Below, piece after piece: positions 9,134 through 19,226 of a stretch of 64,000 nt of DNA. Every line of letters starts with the position of its first letter. Within the stretch, counting starts at the first letter, position 1. The translations under genes and the position numbers were made by a program. The notes beneath the pieces were generated by a model. That model was not told the origin of the DNA. It did no database searches and saw only the letters and a list, made by a program, of their open reading frames with translations. The stretch is from Stutzerimonas kunmingensis (GTDB lineage: Bacteria > Pseudomonadota > Gammaproteobacteria > Pseudomonadales > Pseudomonadaceae): positions 45,837 through 109,836 of the forward strand of contig NZ_JACXXG010000014.1 of assembly GCF_014764705.1 (NCBI RefSeq), given 5' to 3'.

Positions 9134-9859
9134 ATGACCGACCCCGTACGCCTTGCCAAACGCCTCGCCGAGCAACTCGGCTGTTCCCGGCGCGAGGCCG
9201 AGCTGTATATCGAGGGTGGTTGGGTAACGGTCGACGGAGAACTGGTCGAAGTGCCTTTCATCAAGGTGCGACCTGAACAGCGTGTCGAACTGCAGGCCGG
9301 CGCTACCGCGAAGGAAATCACGCCTGTGACGCTGCTGCTGCACAAACCGGCCGGGCAGGTGATCGATGCCGACGTCGACAGCACCCGCCGCATACTGCAG
9401 GCCAGCGAGCACTGGAGCGACGACCCCAGCCGCAACGAAGCCCTGCAGCGCCATCTGCTCCAGCAGAACCTGTTGCTGCCTCTGGACGCCGACGCCAGCG
9501 GGCTGACCGTCTTCAGCCAGCAACGCGAAGTGATCCGCCTGCTCACCAGCACGCGCGACAAGCTGGAGCAGGAATACGTCGTCGAAGTGAGCGGCGAAGC
9601 CGAAGAAAACGGGCTGGCCCTGCTCGCCAAGGGCATTGGCCACCGCGGCAAGATCCTGCCCAAGGCCAAGGTCAGCTGGCAGAGCGAAAACCGTCTGCGC
9701 CTGGTGATCAAGGAACCCGCGCCCGGCGAAGTCCGCCTGCTCTGCGAAGCCATCGGGCTGACGGTGCTTGCCTGCAAACGCATTCGCATCGGCCGCCTGT
9801 CCATGGCCAAACTACCGGCCGGCCAGTGGCGTTTTGTCGGCGAACACGAGCGCTTCTGA
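9134..9859 (+). CDS. RsuA/RluB-type rRNA pseudouridine synthase
   Basis: The 241-residue protein has an N-terminal S4 RNA-binding domain (about 4-50, with GCSRREAELYIEGGWVTVDG) and a pseudouridine synthase domain starting VTLLLHKPAG. The catalytic Asp is Asp118 in PLDADASGL, where most RsuA-family enzymes have GRLDxxTxGL, so the usual Gly-Arg before the Leu-Asp is replaced by Leu-Pro. The fold and remaining motifs fit RsuA/RluB/RluE/RluF, which modify uridines in rRNA. The exact target cannot be assigned. A GC-rich hairpin at 9879-9896 follows the stop. Confidence 0.8.
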   Translation: MTDPVRLAKRLAEQLGCSRREAELYIEGGWVTVDGELVEVPFIKVRPEQRVELQAGATAKEITPVTLLLHKPAGQVIDADVDSTRRILQASEHWSDDPSRNEALQRHLLQQNLLLPLDADASGLTVFSQQREVIRLLTSTRDKLEQEYVVEVSGEAEENGLALLAKGIGHRGKILPKAKVSWQSENRLRLVIKEPAPGEVRLLCEAIGLTVLACKRIRIGRLSMAKLPAGQWRFVGEHERF

Positions 9860-9930
9860 CGCCGTACCCGCACGCCATCGCCAGCACCGGCTGGCGGAGC
9901 ACGCTTGCTTTACCTGCCCTGCTGAATCAG

Positions 9931-9971
9931 TCTTGAGCGGCAATTCGCCACGACGGCGCTTTCACTCAAGA
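9931..9971. repeat. 7-bp inverted repeat upstream of a solute-binding protein gene
   Basis: TCTTGAG (9931-9937) is repeated in inverted form as CTCAAGA (9965-9971), eleven bases before the ATG at 9982. It could be an operator or a leader hairpin covering the ribosome binding site. The arms are short and may be chance. Confidence 0.3.
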
Positions 9972-9981
9972 CAGGACCGCG

Positions 9982-10752
9982 ATGCAGAAACTGATGCTCC
10001 TGCTGCTGACCGTTTTCCCGCTGAGCATCCTGGCTGCCGAGCCTGTCGCCGTATGGGCTTACCAACCCTCGCCGCCCTTTGCGTCGGGGCAGAACCCCGG
10101 GCTATCCGAAGCACTGGTGCAGTTGCTCAACGAGCATCCGACCAACCAGGACCGCTACGACTTTCAGTTGACCCAGTTGCCGCGCAAACGTCTCGATGCA
10201 CGCCTCGAGGACAAGGAGCCCGGCATCCTCCTATGGGCCACGCCGGAGTTCTTCCCCGAGCGCCTCACCGCCGGCGCCAGCTGGACTCGGCCTCTGCTGT
10301 GCGACATCCAGGACTTCGTGTCCCACAACGACAAGCCGGTCGACTATGACGGCCCGAAATCGCTGCACGGGCTGCGTCTGGGCGGCGTGCTCGGGCATCT
10401 CTACCGGGCGCTGGAAGGCGATATCGACAAGGGCCTGATCCAGCGCGAAGACGTGCACAACGATCTGCAGAACCTGAACAAGCTGCTCAACCAGCGCATC
10501 GATGTCGCGTTGATGCCGCGCTCCTCACGGCTGTTCTTCAGCCTGACAGAGGTGCCGGACGCACCGCTGCATGTTTCGCCACGCCCGCTCTATGTCTTCG
10601 ACCGGCACGTGCTCATGACCGCCAGCCTGCCAGCCGAAACCACGCAGTTCGTGCATCAGCTCATCGCCGATCTGCCGCACAGCGCGCGCTGGCAGACCCT
10701 GCTCAGGCGCTACGGCCTGCAAGAGATGAGCGCGCCCTGTCCCAATTATTGA
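9982..10752 (+). CDS. Periplasmic solute-binding-like protein (SBP_bac_3 fold)
   Basis: The 256-residue product has a clear signal peptide (1-18, cleavage before AEPVAVWAYQ) and the low-complexity signatures of family 3 amino-acid-type binding proteins, a group often found as stand-alone receptors in pseudomonads. No permease or ATPase gene is adjacent, so it is probably an orphan binding protein or a sensory accessory, not part of a complete ABC importer encoded here. The ligand cannot be predicted. Confidence 0.65.
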   Translation: MQKLMLLLLTVFPLSILAAEPVAVWAYQPSPPFASGQNPGLSEALVQLLNEHPTNQDRYDFQLTQLPRKRLDARLEDKEPGILLWATPEFFPERLTAGASWTRPLLCDIQDFVSHNDKPVDYDGPKSLHGLRLGGVLGHLYRALEGDIDKGLIQREDVHNDLQNLNKLLNQRIDVALMPRSSRLFFSLTEVPDAPLHVSPRPLYVFDRHVLMTASLPAETTQFVHQLIADLPHSARWQTLLRRYGLQEMSAPCPNY

Positions 10753-10830
10753 GCGAACGTAAGCGCCACTGGCGAATCGAAGCTGGCACGGCTCATACTG
10801 GCGAAAAGAGAACGGAGTACCAATTCAGCC

Positions 10831-11379
10831 ATGAAAAAGGCACTGCTGGTCAGCCTGCTATTGACCCTCGGCGGCTGCGCCACTCAATCCTGCGACCGCG
10901 ACTGGAACGACCAATGTCGTGCCGAACGGCTGCTGTACCAGAATGACCTGATGCAGGCGAAGATTCTGATTTCGATCGGCGACGAAGACAGCTACGAACT
11001 TGCCCAGGCCCTGCTTGATCGCAGTGCGAAGCTGGATCGGCGCGGCGAGACTGAGTTCTATCAGGCCCTTCTGCTGATTCGCCAAGGCCCGGAGCCATCG
11101 GAAGTGCTCGACCTGTTGGAGAAGGCCAAGCGCAAGGGCCACCCCCATGCGGTGGCCCTGCTCTACAAGATCTATCACGAGCCGTACCTGCTCAACGAAG
11201 CAGACGAGGATCGCGCGGAACGCTATCGCGACGCCTACGGCGAGCTGGATGTCGCGCGCAGCGGCTATCCATCCTTCGACAAATCACTGGAGCTGGTGAA
11301 TCAGCTGGTCGCTCCGCCACCGCCATCGGTCCCGTATCAGGCGCCCTGCCCGCAGCACTGCCTGGAACAGTCCCGCTAG
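10831..11379 (+). CDS. Putative lipoprotein with TPR/Sel1-like helical repeats
   Basis: The 182-residue product starts MKKALLVSLLLTLGGC, a lipoprotein signal with the lipid-modified Cys16. The mature part is rich in Ala/Leu/Glu helices (for example YELAQALLDRSAKLDRRGE and VLDLLEKAKRKGHPHAVALL) that look like Sel1/TPR repeats. A short Pro-rich tail contains four Cys in the mature region overall. It is likely anchored to the outer membrane. Partner and function are unknown. Confidence 0.65.
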   Translation: MKKALLVSLLLTLGGCATQSCDRDWNDQCRAERLLYQNDLMQAKILISIGDEDSYELAQALLDRSAKLDRRGETEFYQALLLIRQGPEPSEVLDLLEKAKRKGHPHAVALLYKIYHEPYLLNEADEDRAERYRDAYGELDVARSGYPSFDKSLELVNQLVAPPPPSVPYQAPCPQHCLEQSR

Positions 11380-11409
11380 TTACGGGCCCGGGCGCCTGGG
11401 ATTACCGTT

Positions 11410-11598
11410 TCAGGGCGCCGGGGTCTGCGAGATCCGCGGCTCCTCGTCGCCATCGGCCACCGCACGCGCTTCCTGTTCGGTGGCGTAGGGGCCACCGACG
11501 ATGGTGCCGTTCAGCTCCACTACCCAGCACACGGCCCAGGTCGGGCGCCAAGCCTTGGGTACGTCTTCGCCGCTGAGGTGCTTGATCTGAGAGGTCAT
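11410..11598 (-). CDS. Small hypothetical protein (62 aa)
   Basis: ATG at 11598 is preceded on the reverse strand by an AG-rich segment (AGCAGTGGAGAAAAGCC). The product has WRPTWAVCWVVELNG and VGGPYATEQEARAVADGDE, reminiscent of short DUF proteins that mimic SPOR-like folds, but I cannot assign a family. It converges with the 10831-11379 gene and is divergent from the lipoprotein gene at 11777. Reading frame use and a ribosome site support it moderately. Confidence 0.5.
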   Translation of the reverse strand: MTSQIKHLSGEDVPKAWRPTWAVCWVVELNGTIVGGPYATEQEARAVADGDEEPRISQTPAP

Positions 11599-11776
11599 GG
11601 CTTTTCTCCACTGCTGCTGGGTAAGTCGGCCGCCCCATATCGTCGGAACGACTCCATGTAGGGAAGACCACAGGCCAGCCGCCTTTGCTCGCCGGCACCG
11701 ACGAAACGGTCCGCCAGCCGAACCCCCGGCGCTGCCGTGGCTCTACAGAACAGCCGCCGACGCTCGAGGAAAGACG

Positions 11777-12640
11777 ATGCGCCCCATTGCCAGCCTGCTC
11801 CTGCTGACCCTGCTCTGCGCCACGCTGTTGAACGGCTGCAGCCGCGCCACCCTGGTCTATCGCAACCTCGACATGGTCGTGCCCTGGACGCTCAACGACT
11901 ATCTCGACCTCGATAACCGTCAGAAGGACGAGCTGCGCGAACGCCTGCGCGAGCACCTGGCCTGGCACTGCAGCACGCAATTGCCGGAACTGCTGGCCAA
12001 CCTCGAACAGCTTGAGCGTGAAACTGCTGGCGGCCAGCTCGATCGCCGCGATCTCGAACCACAGTACCGCGACGTCCGCGACGCCATGCACAGCGTTGCC
12101 GTGGAGATCACCCCCACCGCAACGGACCTGCTGCGTGCCCTGAGCGACAAGCAGGTCGCCGAACTGCGCAACGCGCTGGAGGAAAACCGAGTGGAGTACC
12201 GGGAGAAATACCTGGCTCCGCCGCTGGACCGGCAGATTCGCGAGCGCGCCGAGCGTATGCAGGAGCGCCTGCAGTACTGGCTCGGCCAGTTGAACGCGGC
12301 CCAGCGTCAACGTGTGCTGCTCTGGTCTCACGCCTTGAACGAGCAGAACAGCCGCTGGCTGAGCAACCGCGAGCGCTGGCAAGAGCTGCTGTTGGCCGCG
12401 GTCGAGCAGCGCCACCGCGACGATTTCGATGACCGCATCGCGCAGCTGCTGCAGGAGCGCGAGGCGTTGCTGAGTACGAACGATCAGGCCGCGTTGCAGC
12501 GTGCCGAGCAGGCCGGATTGGACCTGGTGGCCGACCTCTATAGCCTCGCCGACGAAGGGCAGCGGACCCACCTCAGCGGGCGCCTGGCGCAGCTGCGCAC
12601 CGACTTCAGCGACCTGAAATGCCTGGCGCCGACAGCCTGA
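11777..12640 (+). CDS. DUF6279-type lipoprotein
   Basis: The start at 11777 (MRPIASLLLLTLLCATLLNGC) gives a perfect lipoprotein signal with Cys21 and follows GAGGAAAG. An open frame upstream from 11597 lacks these features. The 287-residue product has NLDMVVPWTLNDYLDLDNRQK near the N-terminus, a signature of the DUF6279 family of uncharacterised proteobacterial lipoproteins, then long charged helices. It probably sits at the inner leaflet of the outer membrane. Function is unknown. Confidence 0.75.
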   Translation: MRPIASLLLLTLLCATLLNGCSRATLVYRNLDMVVPWTLNDYLDLDNRQKDELRERLREHLAWHCSTQLPELLANLEQLERETAGGQLDRRDLEPQYRDVRDAMHSVAVEITPTATDLLRALSDKQVAELRNALEENRVEYREKYLAPPLDRQIRERAERMQERLQYWLGQLNAAQRQRVLLWSHALNEQNSRWLSNRERWQELLLAAVEQRHRDDFDDRIAQLLQEREALLSTNDQAALQRAEQAGLDLVADLYSLADEGQRTHLSGRLAQLRTDFSDLKCLAPTA

Positions 12641-12705
12641 TCCCGGGTGCTTGGGCGGTGAGTGGGTTGAGGCAAGTTCGGATGAACATAGCTGCGAGGC
12701 AAGGC

Positions 12706-12744
12706 GCTGCGACGAGTCATAGTGATGCTATGGCAAGGAGCAGC
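12706..12744. repeat. Nested inverted repeat in intergenic region
   Basis: Outer arms GCTGC (12706-12710) and GCAGC (12740-12744) flank inner arms CATAG (12718-12722) and CTATG (12728-12732). The layout resembles short dispersed intergenic repeats of pseudomonads, and lies between two convergent genes where it could act as a bidirectional terminator. Confidence 0.35.
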
Positions 12745-12811
12745 AACACAGTATCGGAGCCATGGGCGCCGAAATTGACCAACTGAACGTACCAAACAGG
12801 CTACTAACTAC

Positions 12812-15800
12812 TCAGCGTCTGGCCGGCGTCAGCAGGCGGCGCGCCTCGCGCTGGGCATCCTCGTCCAGTTCGACCAGCCATTGCGGCTTGCCCGCCGCCA
12901 GCACAGCCACCGGCAACCCGTCGCGAAAAAGGATCCGATTTGCCGCCAGGGCCGGCACCCTGGCGCCCGGCAACAAGGTGCCGAGCTGATTGAACGGATC
13001 GACCGCGGACACCGCCAGCATCTCGCCGGCCAGCGGCCGCTTGCGCACCTCGCGCAGCAAGCCAAGCGCCTCCGGCAGAGCGAACTGCTCGCCCGCCACC
13101 GCCTCAACAAAGCGCCCGCCGCGAATCTCGCCACGGGCTTCCAGCCGATGGTAGACCCGCAGCAGGTCGCGCCAGGGCGGCAACCAGTCCGCTTCACGCG
13201 CCAGCAGGCGCCAGCACACCACGCCGTAACGGCGCAGCAGCACACGGGCAATGTGCTCCAGTGCCTCTGCATCGAACGCTGGTGTTCTTGCCTCCTCTTC
13301 GCCCGCTCCAGACTTGCGCACCAGTGCCCAGCGGCCGGCGTCATCCATCCCGCCGATAAAGGCACCCCCGCGGCTTCGCCGGGCCGTGCGCGAGCGCTTG
13401 CTCGCCGGCGCCAGCAATGCGCGCAGACCGGCGAAGCTGTCGGCGTTTACCAAGCCCACCGCCACCAGCTCGCCAAGGGCATCCTCCAGTTCGCTGCGCA
13501 GCAGATGCGCGTCGTGCTGCAGCTCATCGAAGAACAGCGCGCCCTGGGCGTTCAGGCATTCGAGCACCCGCTGTGCCCGTGAAGACAGCTCCGGCGCCGG
13601 CGCATCGCTGGCCAGTGCATACCAGGTCGGTAACTGGCGCCGCGGCAGCAGCACGATCGGCGTGCCGCGCACCGGCCCGCCGCTGGCCCTGAGCCGCCCG
13701 GCCAGCCGTGTCCAGACAATGCAACCGGAGCGGCACAGCTCGTCCAGCCAGGTGCCACTATAGTCCTTCAGCCGCGCCGGCAAGAGATCGGCTTCCCACG
13801 CAGCGGCGGCGGCCTGAAAACCCTCCAGCTGTTCGACGACCGTGGCCAGCGCTTCGCGACCCTGCATGCGCGTGGTCGCGGACAGATGTTGCCAGTCGGC
13901 AAGAAAGCGCATGAAATCGACACGTTCGACCGGCTCGATCTCCCGCCGCAGACGCTTGACCGTGTAGCGATGGATACGCACCAGCAGATGCCGCTCGCAC
14001 CACTCCTCCTCCACTGCGCCAGCGCTGAAACGCCCGCGCATCACGTAACCCTGACTTTCCAGACGGACCAACGCCGCCGCGACGGCAGAGGCCGGTAACG
14101 CCAGCGGCCGCGCGATCAACGCCACCGGCAGCGGGCCGAAGCCGCTCAGCCGCGCACGAATCAGCTCGACCAGTGCCGCCTCTTCCTCGATTGACTGATC
14201 GTAACCGCCAGGCGCCTGCAGATGCGGCTGGAACGGGGCCTGCGGATAGACCGCGCGCAGCAGCATCAGGCGCTCGAGCGGCAACCAGAGGACACGGTCG
14301 TGCGCCACCTGCATGCGTGTCGCGCGGCCGCCACGGGCCAGTTCGGCCAGCCATTCGCTCCATTGCAGCTGTGCGGCGGCCTCGGCCTCGGCAATGCAAC
14401 CGAGCGCTGTCAGCGCCTCGTGCAACTCGTCGGCACTGCGCGCCTCGGGCCAGGCCTCCTCACGCACGGCGGCTATCGCTTCCGGGTCCAGCGCGCCCAG
14501 ATCGTCAGCCGACTCCGGATCGCTCCAGCGCCGCGCGAGCACCGCCTGGGTGCGGCGCTCTTCCAGCGGTGCATCGTCGAGAAAGGCGTAAGGGCGCGCG
14601 CCGAGAATATCCATGGCCAGCGGCGACGGCGCGGGCAGATCACGCGCCAGCAGTTCAACCTGGCCGCCCTCCATGCGCCGCAGCAGCGCGAGCAAGCCTT
14701 CGCTATCCATAGCCTCGTGCAGGCAGTCATCGAGTGTCTGGCGTACAAGCGGATGATCGGGAATCTCGCGCTCGCCGACGATGTTTTCCAGGCAGGCAAC
14801 TTGGTCGGGAAAGACCGTGGCCAGCAGATCGTCGCTCTTCATTCGCTGTAGCTGCGGCGCGACCTTGCGTCCGCCGGCCATGCGCGGCAACGCCAGTGCC
14901 GTGGTGGCGATCCAGCGCCAGCGCACACCGAACAGCGGCGCATCCAGCAGTGCCTGGATCAGCACCTGCTCGGCGCTGGCCGAATGCAGGTAGCGCCAGA
15001 CTTCCGCCAGCGGAAAGCTGTGACTGGTGGACAGCGAAAGAATGATGGCGTCCTCGGTGGCCGCCGCCTGCAGCTCGAAGTTGAAGGTGCGGCAGAAGCG
15101 CTTGCGCAGTGCCAGCCCCCAGGCGCGATTGATGCGGCTGCCATAGGGCGAGTGAATGACCAGCTGGGTGCCGCCGGACTCGTCGAAGAAGCGCTCCATC
15201 ACCAGCCGCTGCTGAGTCGGCAAGGCGCCAAGTGCGGAGCGGGCACGCGCCAGGTATTCGACGATCTGTCGCGCGGCGGTTTCCGTCAGGCCAAGGGTGC
15301 CGGTAAGCCAATCGATGGCGGGCGACAGGTCCACCCCGCCCACCGCCTCCCCCTCAGCCAACCGCCGATCAATCTCGTCACGCAGCCGCGCCACGGAAAA
15401 GGACAGCTCGTCGCTGCGCCCAGGCGCCTCGCCCAGCCAGAAGGGAATGCTCGGCGGCATGCCCTGGGCGTCCTCGACACGCACCCGCCCGGACTCGATC
15501 TTAAGGATGCGATACGACGTGTTACCCAGCTGGAACACATCGCCGGCCAGGCTCTCCACCGCGAAGTCCTCGTTCACCGTGCCGATATTCAGCCCCTGCG
15601 GCTCCAGCAGCACGGCATAGTCGGCGTTGTCGGCGATGGTGCCGCCGGAGGTCAGTGCGGTCAGCCGACCACCGCGTCGGCCACGCAGGCTGCGCGTCGC
15701 GAGATCACGGTGTAGATAGGCGCCGCGGGTTCCGTGGCGGGTGGTGTAACCCTCGGCGAGCATTCGCAGCAGTGCCTGGAAGGTCGCGTCGTCGACCGCG

Positions 15801-17131
15801 GCATAGGGCATCGCACGGCGGAACAGCTGGAGCAACGCTTCCTCCTTCCATTCCCGACAGGCCACCTCCGCGACGATCTGCTGGGCCAGCACATCCAGCG
15901 GCGCGTGCGGGATCTTCAGCGTGTCCAGCTCGCCACGACGCACGGCGTCGAGCAGCGCGGCACACTCGATCAGGTCGTCGCGGGAGCTGGGGAACAGCCG
16001 GCCCTTGGACACGCCGGCGACCTGGTGCCCGGCCCGCCCAACCCGCTGCAGAAAGGCCGAAATCGAGCGTGGCGAGCCAAGCTGGCAGACCAGTTCGACA
16101 TCACCGATGTCGATGCCCAGCTCCAGCGAGGCAGTCGCGACCAGGACCCGCAACTCGCCGCGCTTGAGCTTCTGCTCGGCGCTCAGCCGCTGTTCGCGGG
16201 CCAGGCTGCCGTGATGCGCAGCGACCACCTCTGCCCCCAGCCGCTCGGCCAGATGCCGGGTGGTGCGCTCGGCCATGCGCCGCGTGTTGACGAACACCAG
16301 CGTAGTGCGATGCTCGCCAGCCAGTGCCGCGAGGCGGTCGTAGACCAGCGCCCAGGCATCGTTGCTCATCACCGCTTCCAGTGGCACCGACGGCACTTCC
16401 AGCGCCAGGTCGCGGGCGCGGCCATGGCCGATGTCGACAATCTCGCACGGTCGCTCGACGCCGACCAGAAAGCGCGCCACCGCATCGATCGGCTTCTGCG
16501 TCGCCGACAGGCCGACCCGCACCAGCGGCCGATTGCAGAGCGCTTCCAGTCGCTCCAGCGACAGCGCCAGATGGCTGCCACGCTTGTTGCCGGCGATGGC
16601 GTGAATCTCGTCGACGATCACGCTCCGCACACCGGCGAGCATTTCGCGCCCAGATGCCGAGCCGAGCAGCACATAGAGCGATTCCGGCGTGGTGACGAGG
16701 ATATGCGGCACGCGCTTGCGCATGGCGTTGCGCTCGGCCTGCGGCGTGTCGCCGGTACGCACCGCGGTGCGGATTTCCAGCGCAGGTAGCCCCAGACGCG
16801 CCAGCTCGGCGGTGATCCCGGCGAGCGGCTTCTCCAGGTTGATATGGATGTCGTTGGACAAGGCCTTCAGTGGCGAGACATAGAGCACGCGCGTCGCGTC
16901 GGCCAGGCCGCCCTCGGCCAGCCCCTGCTGCACCAGACCATCGATGGCGGCGAGAAAGGCGGTCAGCGTCTTGCCCGAGCCAGTCGGCGCGGCCACCAGG
17001 GTCGAACGACCGGCACGAATAAGGGGCCAGGCAGCCGCCTGGGCCGGCGTCGGTGCGGGAAAACTGCGGGAAAACCAGCCCGCCACGGCGGGGTGGAAAC
17101 GGCCAAGTGGATCGACGGATGACGTGGTCAT
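12812..17131 (-). CDS. lhr: Lhr-type ATP-dependent DNA helicase
   Basis: The 1439-residue protein starting at 17131 ([20 protein letters not shown]) has the long form of Lhr: Walker A APTGSGKT (48-55), DEIH (174-177), GLSATQKP, a second RecA domain with QRVGRAGHQ, the Lhr winged-helix and core region, and the long C-terminal extension including YDQSIEEE and a final [16 protein letters not shown] segment. Lhr is a 3'-5' superfamily 2 helicase involved in DNA repair. A 23-residue upstream extension is open but is not family-like. The gene is isolated and probably monocistronic. Confidence 0.92.
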   Translation of the reverse strand: MTTSSVDPLGRFHPAVAGWFSRSFPAPTPAQAAAWPLIRAGRSTLVAAPTGSGKTLTAFLAAIDGLVQQGLAEGGLADATRVLYVSPLKALSNDIHINLEKPLAGITAELARLGLPALEIRTAVRTGDTPQAERNAMRKRVPHILVTTPESLYVLLGSASGREMLAGVRSVIVDEIHAIAGNKRGSHLALSLERLEALCNRPLVRVGLSATQKPIDAVARFLVGVERPCEIVDIGHGRARDLALEVPSVPLEAVMSNDAWALVYDRLAALAGEHRTTLVFVNTRRMAERTTRHLAERLGAEVVAAHHGSLAREQRLSAEQKLKRGELRVLVATASLELGIDIGDVELVCQLGSPRSISAFLQRVGRAGHQVAGVSKGRLFPSSRDDLIECAALLDAVRRGELDTLKIPHAPLDVLAQQIVAEVACREWKEEALLQLFRRAMPYAAVDDATFQALLRMLAEGYTTRHGTRGAYLHRDLATRSLRGRRGGRLTALTSGGTIADNADYAVLLEPQGLNIGTVNEDFAVESLAGDVFQLGNTSYRILKIESGRVRVEDAQGMPPSIPFWLGEAPGRSDELSFSVARLRDEIDRRLAEGEAVGGVDLSPAIDWLTGTLGLTETAARQIVEYLARARSALGALPTQQRLVMERFFDESGGTQLVIHSPYGSRINRAWGLALRKRFCRTFNFELQAAATEDAIILSLSTSHSFPLAEVWRYLHSASAEQVLIQALLDAPLFGVRWRWIATTALALPRMAGGRKVAPQLQRMKSDDLLATVFPDQVACLENIVGEREIPDHPLVRQTLDDCLHEAMDSEGLLALLRRMEGGQVELLARDLPAPSPLAMDILGARPYAFLDDAPLEERRTQAVLARRWSDPESADDLGALDPEAIAAVREEAWPEARSADELHEALTALGCIAEAEAAAQLQWSEWLAELARGGRATRMQVAHDRVLWLPLERLMLLRAVYPQAPFQPHLQAPGGYDQSIEEEAALVELIRARLSGFGPLPVALIARPLALPASAVAAALVRLESQGYVMRGRFSAGAVEEEWCERHLLVRIHRYTVKRLRREIEPVERVDFMRFLADWQHLSATTRMQGREALATVVEQLEGFQAAAAAWEADLLPARLKDYSGTWLDELCRSGCIVWTRLAGRLRASGGPVRGTPIVLLPRRQLPTWYALASDAPAPELSSRAQRVLECLNAQGALFFDELQHDAHLLRSELEDALGELVAVGLVNADSFAGLRALLAPASKRSRTARRSRGGAFIGGMDDAGRWALVRKSGAGEEEARTPAFDAEALEHIARVLLRRYGVVCWRLLAREADWLPPWRDLLRVYHRLEARGEIRGGRFVEAVAGEQFALPEALGLLREVRKRPLAGEMLAVSAVDPFNQLGTLLPGARVPALAANRILFRDGLPVAVLAAGKPQWLVELDEDAQREARRLLTPARR

Positions 17132-17248
17132 GCCGATGAATATGGTGGCGCCCCAGCCTTTGCACAAGCGACAGCCGGTCGGCGGTCGGGAAACGGCCAT
17201 GGGATATGGCGGTCAACTTGATACATCCGCAACGCAACGGAGATGACC

Positions 17249-17554
17249 ATGACCACCACCCCGCTCAGCCTCGACAACGCCATGCAACTGGCCTCAGAAG
17301 CCTTCCTGCCCTGTGGTTGCGTGACCAGCGCCAACCCCGAGGACGACAGTTTCGGCTTCACCGTGATGAACGGCAGCGGCGAGGAAATCACCCGCGTGGC
17401 GCAGGTGCGCGACTACGCCGACCCGCTGCGCATGGCACAGGTGATCGAGCAGACCCGTCAGGAGCTGATCGACAAGGGTTGCACCCTCGAACCCTGGAGC
17501 ATGCCGTTCATCACCGACGACAGCGCCATTCCGGAAACCACGCCGAACTACTGA
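17249..17554 (+). CDS. Conserved hypothetical protein (101 aa)
   Basis: Two close ATGs exist at 17243 and 17249; the second has GGAG at the better distance. The product has two Cys close together (LPCGCVTSANPED), then GFTVMNGSGEEITRVAQV and a C-terminal half with QVIEQTRQELIDKG. No family recognised. It ends nine bases before the SDR gene start and is probably co-transcribed with it. Confidence 0.65.
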   Translation: MTTTPLSLDNAMQLASEAFLPCGCVTSANPEDDSFGFTVMNGSGEEITRVAQVRDYADPLRMAQVIEQTRQELIDKGCTLEPWSMPFITDDSAIPETTPNY

Positions 17555-17563
17555 GGAGCGGCC

Positions 17564-18259
17564 ATGAGCGATCACGTGCTGCTGATCACCGGCGCCTCAT
17601 CCGGTATCGGCGCGGCAACCGCACGTCTGGCAGCGGCGGCCGGCTACCGGCTGGCGCTCGCCGCACGCTCCGAGGACAAGCTGCGGCAGCTGGTCGATGA
17701 AATCGGGCCGCAGCGCGCCCTCGCCATTCGCTGCGACGTGACCGATTACGCCGAGCAACAAGCCATGGTGCAACGCGTGCTCGATCACTACGGCCAGCTC
17801 GATGCGGTCTACGCCAACGCCGGCATCCCCGGCAGCGAGGGCGGTTTCAGCGGTGCCGATCCCGAAGTCTGGAAAACCATGCTGCTGACCAACGTCTACG
17901 GCGTCGGCCTGACCCTGCGCTGCGCGCTGGCCGCCTTGAAGGCCAGCCGCGGTCATTTGCTGCTCACCGGTTCGGCGGCCGGGCGCTTCGTCATTCCCGG
18001 CTCGATGTACAGCGCCAGCAAATGGGCGGTGACCGGGATGGGTCTGAGCGTGCGCGAAGAACTGCGCGGCAGCGGTGTGCGGGTCACTCTGATCGAGCCG
18101 GGCATGGTCGACACGCCGCTGTTCGACGAACCGCCAGCCTATGCTCTGCAACCGGAGGATGTCGGCCGCGCAGTGGTCTATGCCCTGTCTCAGCCGGCCC
18201 ATGTAGACGTCAACGAAATCCTGATTCGCCCGACGCCCCCGGTCGACGGCGATCAGTAA
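17564..18259 (+). CDS. Short-chain dehydrogenase/reductase (classical SDR)
   Basis: The 231-residue product has the cofactor motif TGASSGIG (8-15), a YANAGI segment and the catalytic YSASK. These define classical SDRs, NAD(P)-dependent oxidoreductases of broad substrate range; substrate cannot be told from sequence. The arginine in RSED after the second strand suggests NADPH preference. It ends two bases before the convergent DUF1264-like gene, leaving no intergenic terminator. Confidence 0.8.
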   Translation: MSDHVLLITGASSGIGAATARLAAAAGYRLALAARSEDKLRQLVDEIGPQRALAIRCDVTDYAEQQAMVQRVLDHYGQLDAVYANAGIPGSEGGFSGADPEVWKTMLLTNVYGVGLTLRCALAALKASRGHLLLTGSAAGRFVIPGSMYSASKWAVTGMGLSVREELRGSGVRVTLIEPGMVDTPLFDEPPAYALQPEDVGRAVVYALSQPAHVDVNEILIRPTPPVDGDQ

Positions 18260-18261
18260 CC

Positions 18262-19077
18262 TCAGCGTTTATCGCTGCGCTGTTGCTGTTGTTGCAGGCG
18301 TCCCGACTCGATGATTTCCGCCCGCCCGGCCCCATCGCCGTGGCGATGCCCGCCGGCCCCCCGCACCCGCTGCAGCGGAATCACTTCACCTTTCTCCCAG
18401 GCATTTGCCGCCGGATCGACCGTCGGCTGCGGGATCGACTCGCGACTGCGACGGATCGCCTGGGTATCCACGTCGAGACGGTCGTCACGGGCCTGTTCCA
18501 GCGCCGGGTCCAGCTGGCCATCCGCGGTAAATCCCTTCATCAGCGCCGGAATTCCATAGGGCAGTTCCTTGTCGCGGTCGGTATGCCAGGTGTGCCACGT
18601 CTTGCCATAGGTGCTGACCACCTGTTCCATCAGCTGCTTTTCCGCGACCTGCGGCAGGCCGGGGGCGACCAGCGCGCCGGACTTCACCTCGTAATCGTGG
18701 CTGTGCCAGAGCATCTTCTCATCGTCGGGCAGTGTCGCGAACAGGCGCGCGCTGATGATGTATTCGACGCCCATGAGCTTGGCATCGCTGCCATTGCCGT
18801 CGTAGATCAGCGCCTGCATCACGTCCTCGTTCAGCCGCGTGACGTAGTGGTGGGCCTCCATTTGCCCGTCCATGTCGCCGTTATAGAAGTGAAAGCCGTT
18901 GAGGTAAGCGCTCACAGCATTCAGCGGCGCCTTGCCCTGCAACAGCTTTGCGCCGGCCTCGAGGGTGCGCGTCTCGGCGCTTTTCGGCGCGCCCGCGGCG
19001 TCGGTGTAGGACGCCGTATTGTGTTGCCCGCAGGCAGCCAACAGCGCTGCGGAACCCAAAACTGACAACTTTCGCAT
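18262..19077 (-). CDS. DUF1264 / oil-body-associated-protein-like lipoprotein
   Basis: The start at 19077 gives MRKLSVLGSAALLAAC, a lipoprotein signal with Cys16; a longer frame to 19251 lacks a signal. The 271-residue product contains FHFYNGDMDGQMEAHHY, GVEYIISARLF, LPDDEKMLWHSHDYEVKSG and GKTWHTWHTDRD, the His-rich signatures of DUF1264, the family of plant oil-body-associated proteins. Bacterial members are uncharacterised; the conserved His cluster hints at metal binding. The C-terminal tail is low-complexity with five Gln in a row. Confidence 0.75.
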   Translation of the reverse strand: MRKLSVLGSAALLAACGQHNTASYTDAAGAPKSAETRTLEAGAKLLQGKAPLNAVSAYLNGFHFYNGDMDGQMEAHHYVTRLNEDVMQALIYDGNGSDAKLMGVEYIISARLFATLPDDEKMLWHSHDYEVKSGALVAPGLPQVAEKQLMEQVVSTYGKTWHTWHTDRDKELPYGIPALMKGFTADGQLDPALEQARDDRLDVDTQAIRRSRESIPQPTVDPAANAWEKGEVIPLQRVRGAGGHRHGDGAGRAEIIESGRLQQQQQRSDKR

Positions 19078-19226
19078 GGTTCGATCCCCTGCTTTGCTCA
19101 TACAGAGTGACCAGGGCGCCGCCGGTTCTTCTTCAACTTTGCCGGGCCGGCCGGCAGAAACTTTTGCCCGCTGCGCCGGGTCGCTATGGGAGGCCGTTTC
19201 GGTCGTCAAACCCGAGGGGGACAGCC

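Noticed and set aside
16101..17237. Reverse open frame (378 aa) in another frame of lhr
   Set aside because: Same strand as lhr but out of frame with the helicase motifs; Arg/Gly/Ala-rich with no domain.
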